Source: JAZDMK01 sp043800975 (GTDB lineage: Bacteria; Bacteroidota; Bacteroidia; Bacteroidales; JAHJDW01). From it: a stretch of DNA of 7,473 bases. A model generated the notes under the pieces. It saw nothing but the letters and a program-made list of their open reading frames with translations. It had not been told where the DNA came from and made no database searches. The DNA lies in NCBI GenBank assembly GCA_043800975.1, contig JAZDMK010000044.1:1-7473 (forward strand), given 5' to 3'. Each line of letters opens with the position of its first letter. Positions within the stretch are counted from its first letter, which is position 1. Below, one piece after another: positions 5,582-7,473 of this stretch. The position numbers were made by a program, and so were the translations under genes.

Positions 5582-7473
5582 ATGAAAAAAGTTTTCATTT
5601 TCATACTTATCCTTCTCCCGTTTCTCGGATCGGGGCAGACTGCTGAAATTTATGATAGCCTGGTTGGAACTTTCTTTGCAAAGGGACAGTACGATTCTTC
5701 TCTTTTTTATGCAAAAAAAATATGAAGAATTAGTTTTAAAACAAAACGGCAAAAAGGATTCAGCTTATATACGTCGCATGCTTGATGTTGGCGTGTTGGC
5801 GCGATATGTGGGTGATTTCAAACAGGCTGAAGAGAAGCTTAAGGAAACGATGGTTGTTTCAGTAGAAATCTTTGGCAAGAACAGCATGCATTATGGGAAC
5901 GCCACCAATGAACTGGGCGCAGTTTTTCTGATGCTCAATAACTGGGATAAAGCAGAAGAAAATTATAAAATTGCTTTAGAAGTGCGAAGATTGGACAATC
6001 CATTCGGCAGAGATTATGCCAACTCACTGAATAATCTCTCGAATATTTATTATAACATGGGGAAATATCAAGCTGCAGATAGTTGTATTCGCCTTGCGAT
6101 CCCGATCATTATTCAGTTAAAAGGCGAAGAATCATACGAGCTTGGTGTATATTATACAAACCTATCCAAACAACTTATTGCACAAGAGAAATTTGATGAT
6201 GCAGAAACATATCTTTTTAAAGCCATTCATATTATTAAGATAACACGTGGTGAATCCCACCCATATATGATTCATCCAAATAACCTGCTGGCAGAATTGT
6301 ATCAGCACAGCGGACAGCTCGACAAGGCACTCGCCTGTGCTACAATTGCAATGAATATTGTACGCGCAAAGATCAGCGAATGGCACACTGATTACAGACA
6401 TATTATCATCCGAATGGCTCAGGTTTATTCCGACATGGGAAACGTTGAAGAAAGCATGAAATATTTCAATGAATTGCTTACAACCAATAAGAAACAAATT
6501 GAACGCAACTTTACATTTCTTTCAGACAGGGAGAAGCTTTCTTTTATAACTGCTATGAAGCAACAAGTAAACTCATTCTATGCTTTTGCTACGCGCTATA
6601 AGAACCAAAAGTCAGAGCTTGCATGCATGGCTTATAATCAGGAATTGCTTCTGAAAGGACTACTGCTTGAATCAAGCAAAGAAATTCATAAATCAATTTT
6701 AAATAGTAAAGACCCGGAACTAATTTCCATATATGAAAAGCTAAAAAAATTGCGCGCAGAAATTTCGAAATTGTATTCCCTACCCACTGATAAAAGAACA
6801 ACGGATCCACAAGTACTTGAGGAAAAAGCCAACCAAACAGAAAAAGAACTGATCCGAAGAAGCGATGAGTATGCTATAAATAAAGCGTCGTTATCACTAA
6901 CATGGCAAGACATACAAAAAAAATTAACCAATCGTGAAGCGGCCATTGAATTTATCTGCTTTAAAGTTAAGGGGCACAACAATTACTTTGCTATGGTTGT
7001 GACGAAGGAATGCTCTGCCCCTTCTATGATTCCACTGTTTGATGAAAACAAGCTGGATTCTGTATTGCACAACACGAACCGAAGCTCTACCAGTGCATTT
7101 GTGAGTGAATTGTATGCCCCAACCCGCGGCGTTAGGCCCACCTATCCTGATCAGACACAGGCGCATGGAAAGGAACTGTATGAGATGATCTGGTCACCAC
7201 TTGATTCCATGTTGAGAAAAAAGAAAATTATTTATTATGCACCTACCGGAATACTTCATACCATTTCATTTGCAGCAATTCCTGATTCCAAAGGCAATTT
7301 ACTCTGTGACCGTTATCAGTTAAACTGTGTTGGAAGCACGCGGCAACTGGCAATAAAGCATTCTCCGTCTGCAAAAAGAAAAAAAGAAGTATTGATTTAC
7401 GGGGGGATTGAATACTCCGCCGATTCCCTAATGCCCGCCTCAACAAGAGGCAACGATCTATTTGCACAAAGAA
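5582..7473 (+). CDS. Exported TPR-CHAT domain protein (frameshifted, 3' partial)
   Basis: The ATG at 5582 opens a signal peptide (MKKVFIFILILLPFLGSG-QT) and a short mature stretch, then hits TGA at 5723-5725 just after an A8 run (5713-5720). With one A fewer, the frame joins (...LFYAKK-YEELVLKQNG...) a reading frame open to the window edge, giving about 630 residues. Residues about 59-305 hold about six TPR units of the 42-residue kinesin-light-chain type, for example NELGAVFLMLNNWDKAEENY, NNLSNIYYNMGKYQAADSC and LLAELYQHSGQLDKALACA. A helical linker follows (about 310-435). The CHAT domain starts near residue 440 (DIQKKLTNREAAIEFICF) and includes KKIIYYAPTGILHTISFAAI (about 547-566). The expected catalytic His-Gly and Ser-Ala-Cys motifs would lie past the window, so peptidase activity cannot be judged. 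If the frameshift is real, the downstream part could start at ATG 5778 without a signal peptide. Confidence 0.85.

Noticed and set aside
6162..6982. Several - strand frames of 73-111 residues
   Set aside because: They are antisense to the continuous TPR-CHAT reading frame, which has recognisable TPR motifs.
5582..7473. CHAT protein as part of a caspase-like defence system
   Set aside because: It has a signal peptide, so it acts outside the cytoplasm, the catalytic motifs are not visible, and no gasdermin, Cas or other effector partner lies in the window.
1..7473. tRNA, rRNA or CRISPR array
   Set aside because: No cloverleaf-like segments, ribosomal RNA motifs or regularly spaced repeat-spacer arrays were seen; the 21-bp repeats at 3005-3070 are adjacent without spacers.

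Overview
The window looks like a chromosomal segment from a member of the Bacteroidota. The basis is: a C-terminal type IX secretion (T9SS) sorting domain on one protein; members of families common in this phylum (DUF1684, TIGR02757/DUF2400, a PspC protein with the Bacteroidota-type N-terminal region, TPR-CHAT); signal peptides ending in ...SQD or ...GQT; and promoter-like elements of the TAnnTTTG type instead of clear Shine-Dalgarno sites. The DNA is AT-rich. No species can be named from the sequence alone.

Left part (1-3038, all + strand): the tail of an outer-membrane beta-barrel protein, a 3'-truncated copy of a DUF1684 gene, a T9SS-exported polysaccharide-deacetylase-like protein, the full-length DUF1684 gene, and a TIGR02757/DUF2400 gene. 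These genes are almost touching (gaps of 2, 10 and 14 nt, and one TAATG overlap), so they probably form one transcription unit. The deacetylase gene lies between two near-identical stretches of DUF1684 coding sequence, which points to duplication and rearrangement. The TIGR02757 gene has a single in-frame TAA (2490-2492) in otherwise well-preserved coding sequence, and its 3' end runs into short 21-bp repeats that resemble an insertion-sequence terminus.

Middle (3039-3549): no + strand gene. It holds the repeat cluster, an 11-bp inverted repeat with a long loop, a strong stem-loop terminator, a tiny rubredoxin-like gene on the - strand with a well-spaced promoter, and a perfect 10-bp palindrome (5-nt spacer) just before padR.

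Right part (3550-7473, + strand): a padR-pspC operon, probably autoregulated through the palindrome and closed by a clear intrinsic terminator. It is followed by a signal-peptide-bearing TPR-CHAT protein that leaves the window before its expected catalytic motifs. That gene has a +1 frameshift in an A8 tract near its start.

I see no convincing new multi-gene system. The most notable points are the rearranged DUF1684/deacetylase locus, the two point-like lesions (stop codon and A8 frameshift) in otherwise intact genes, and the padR operator.
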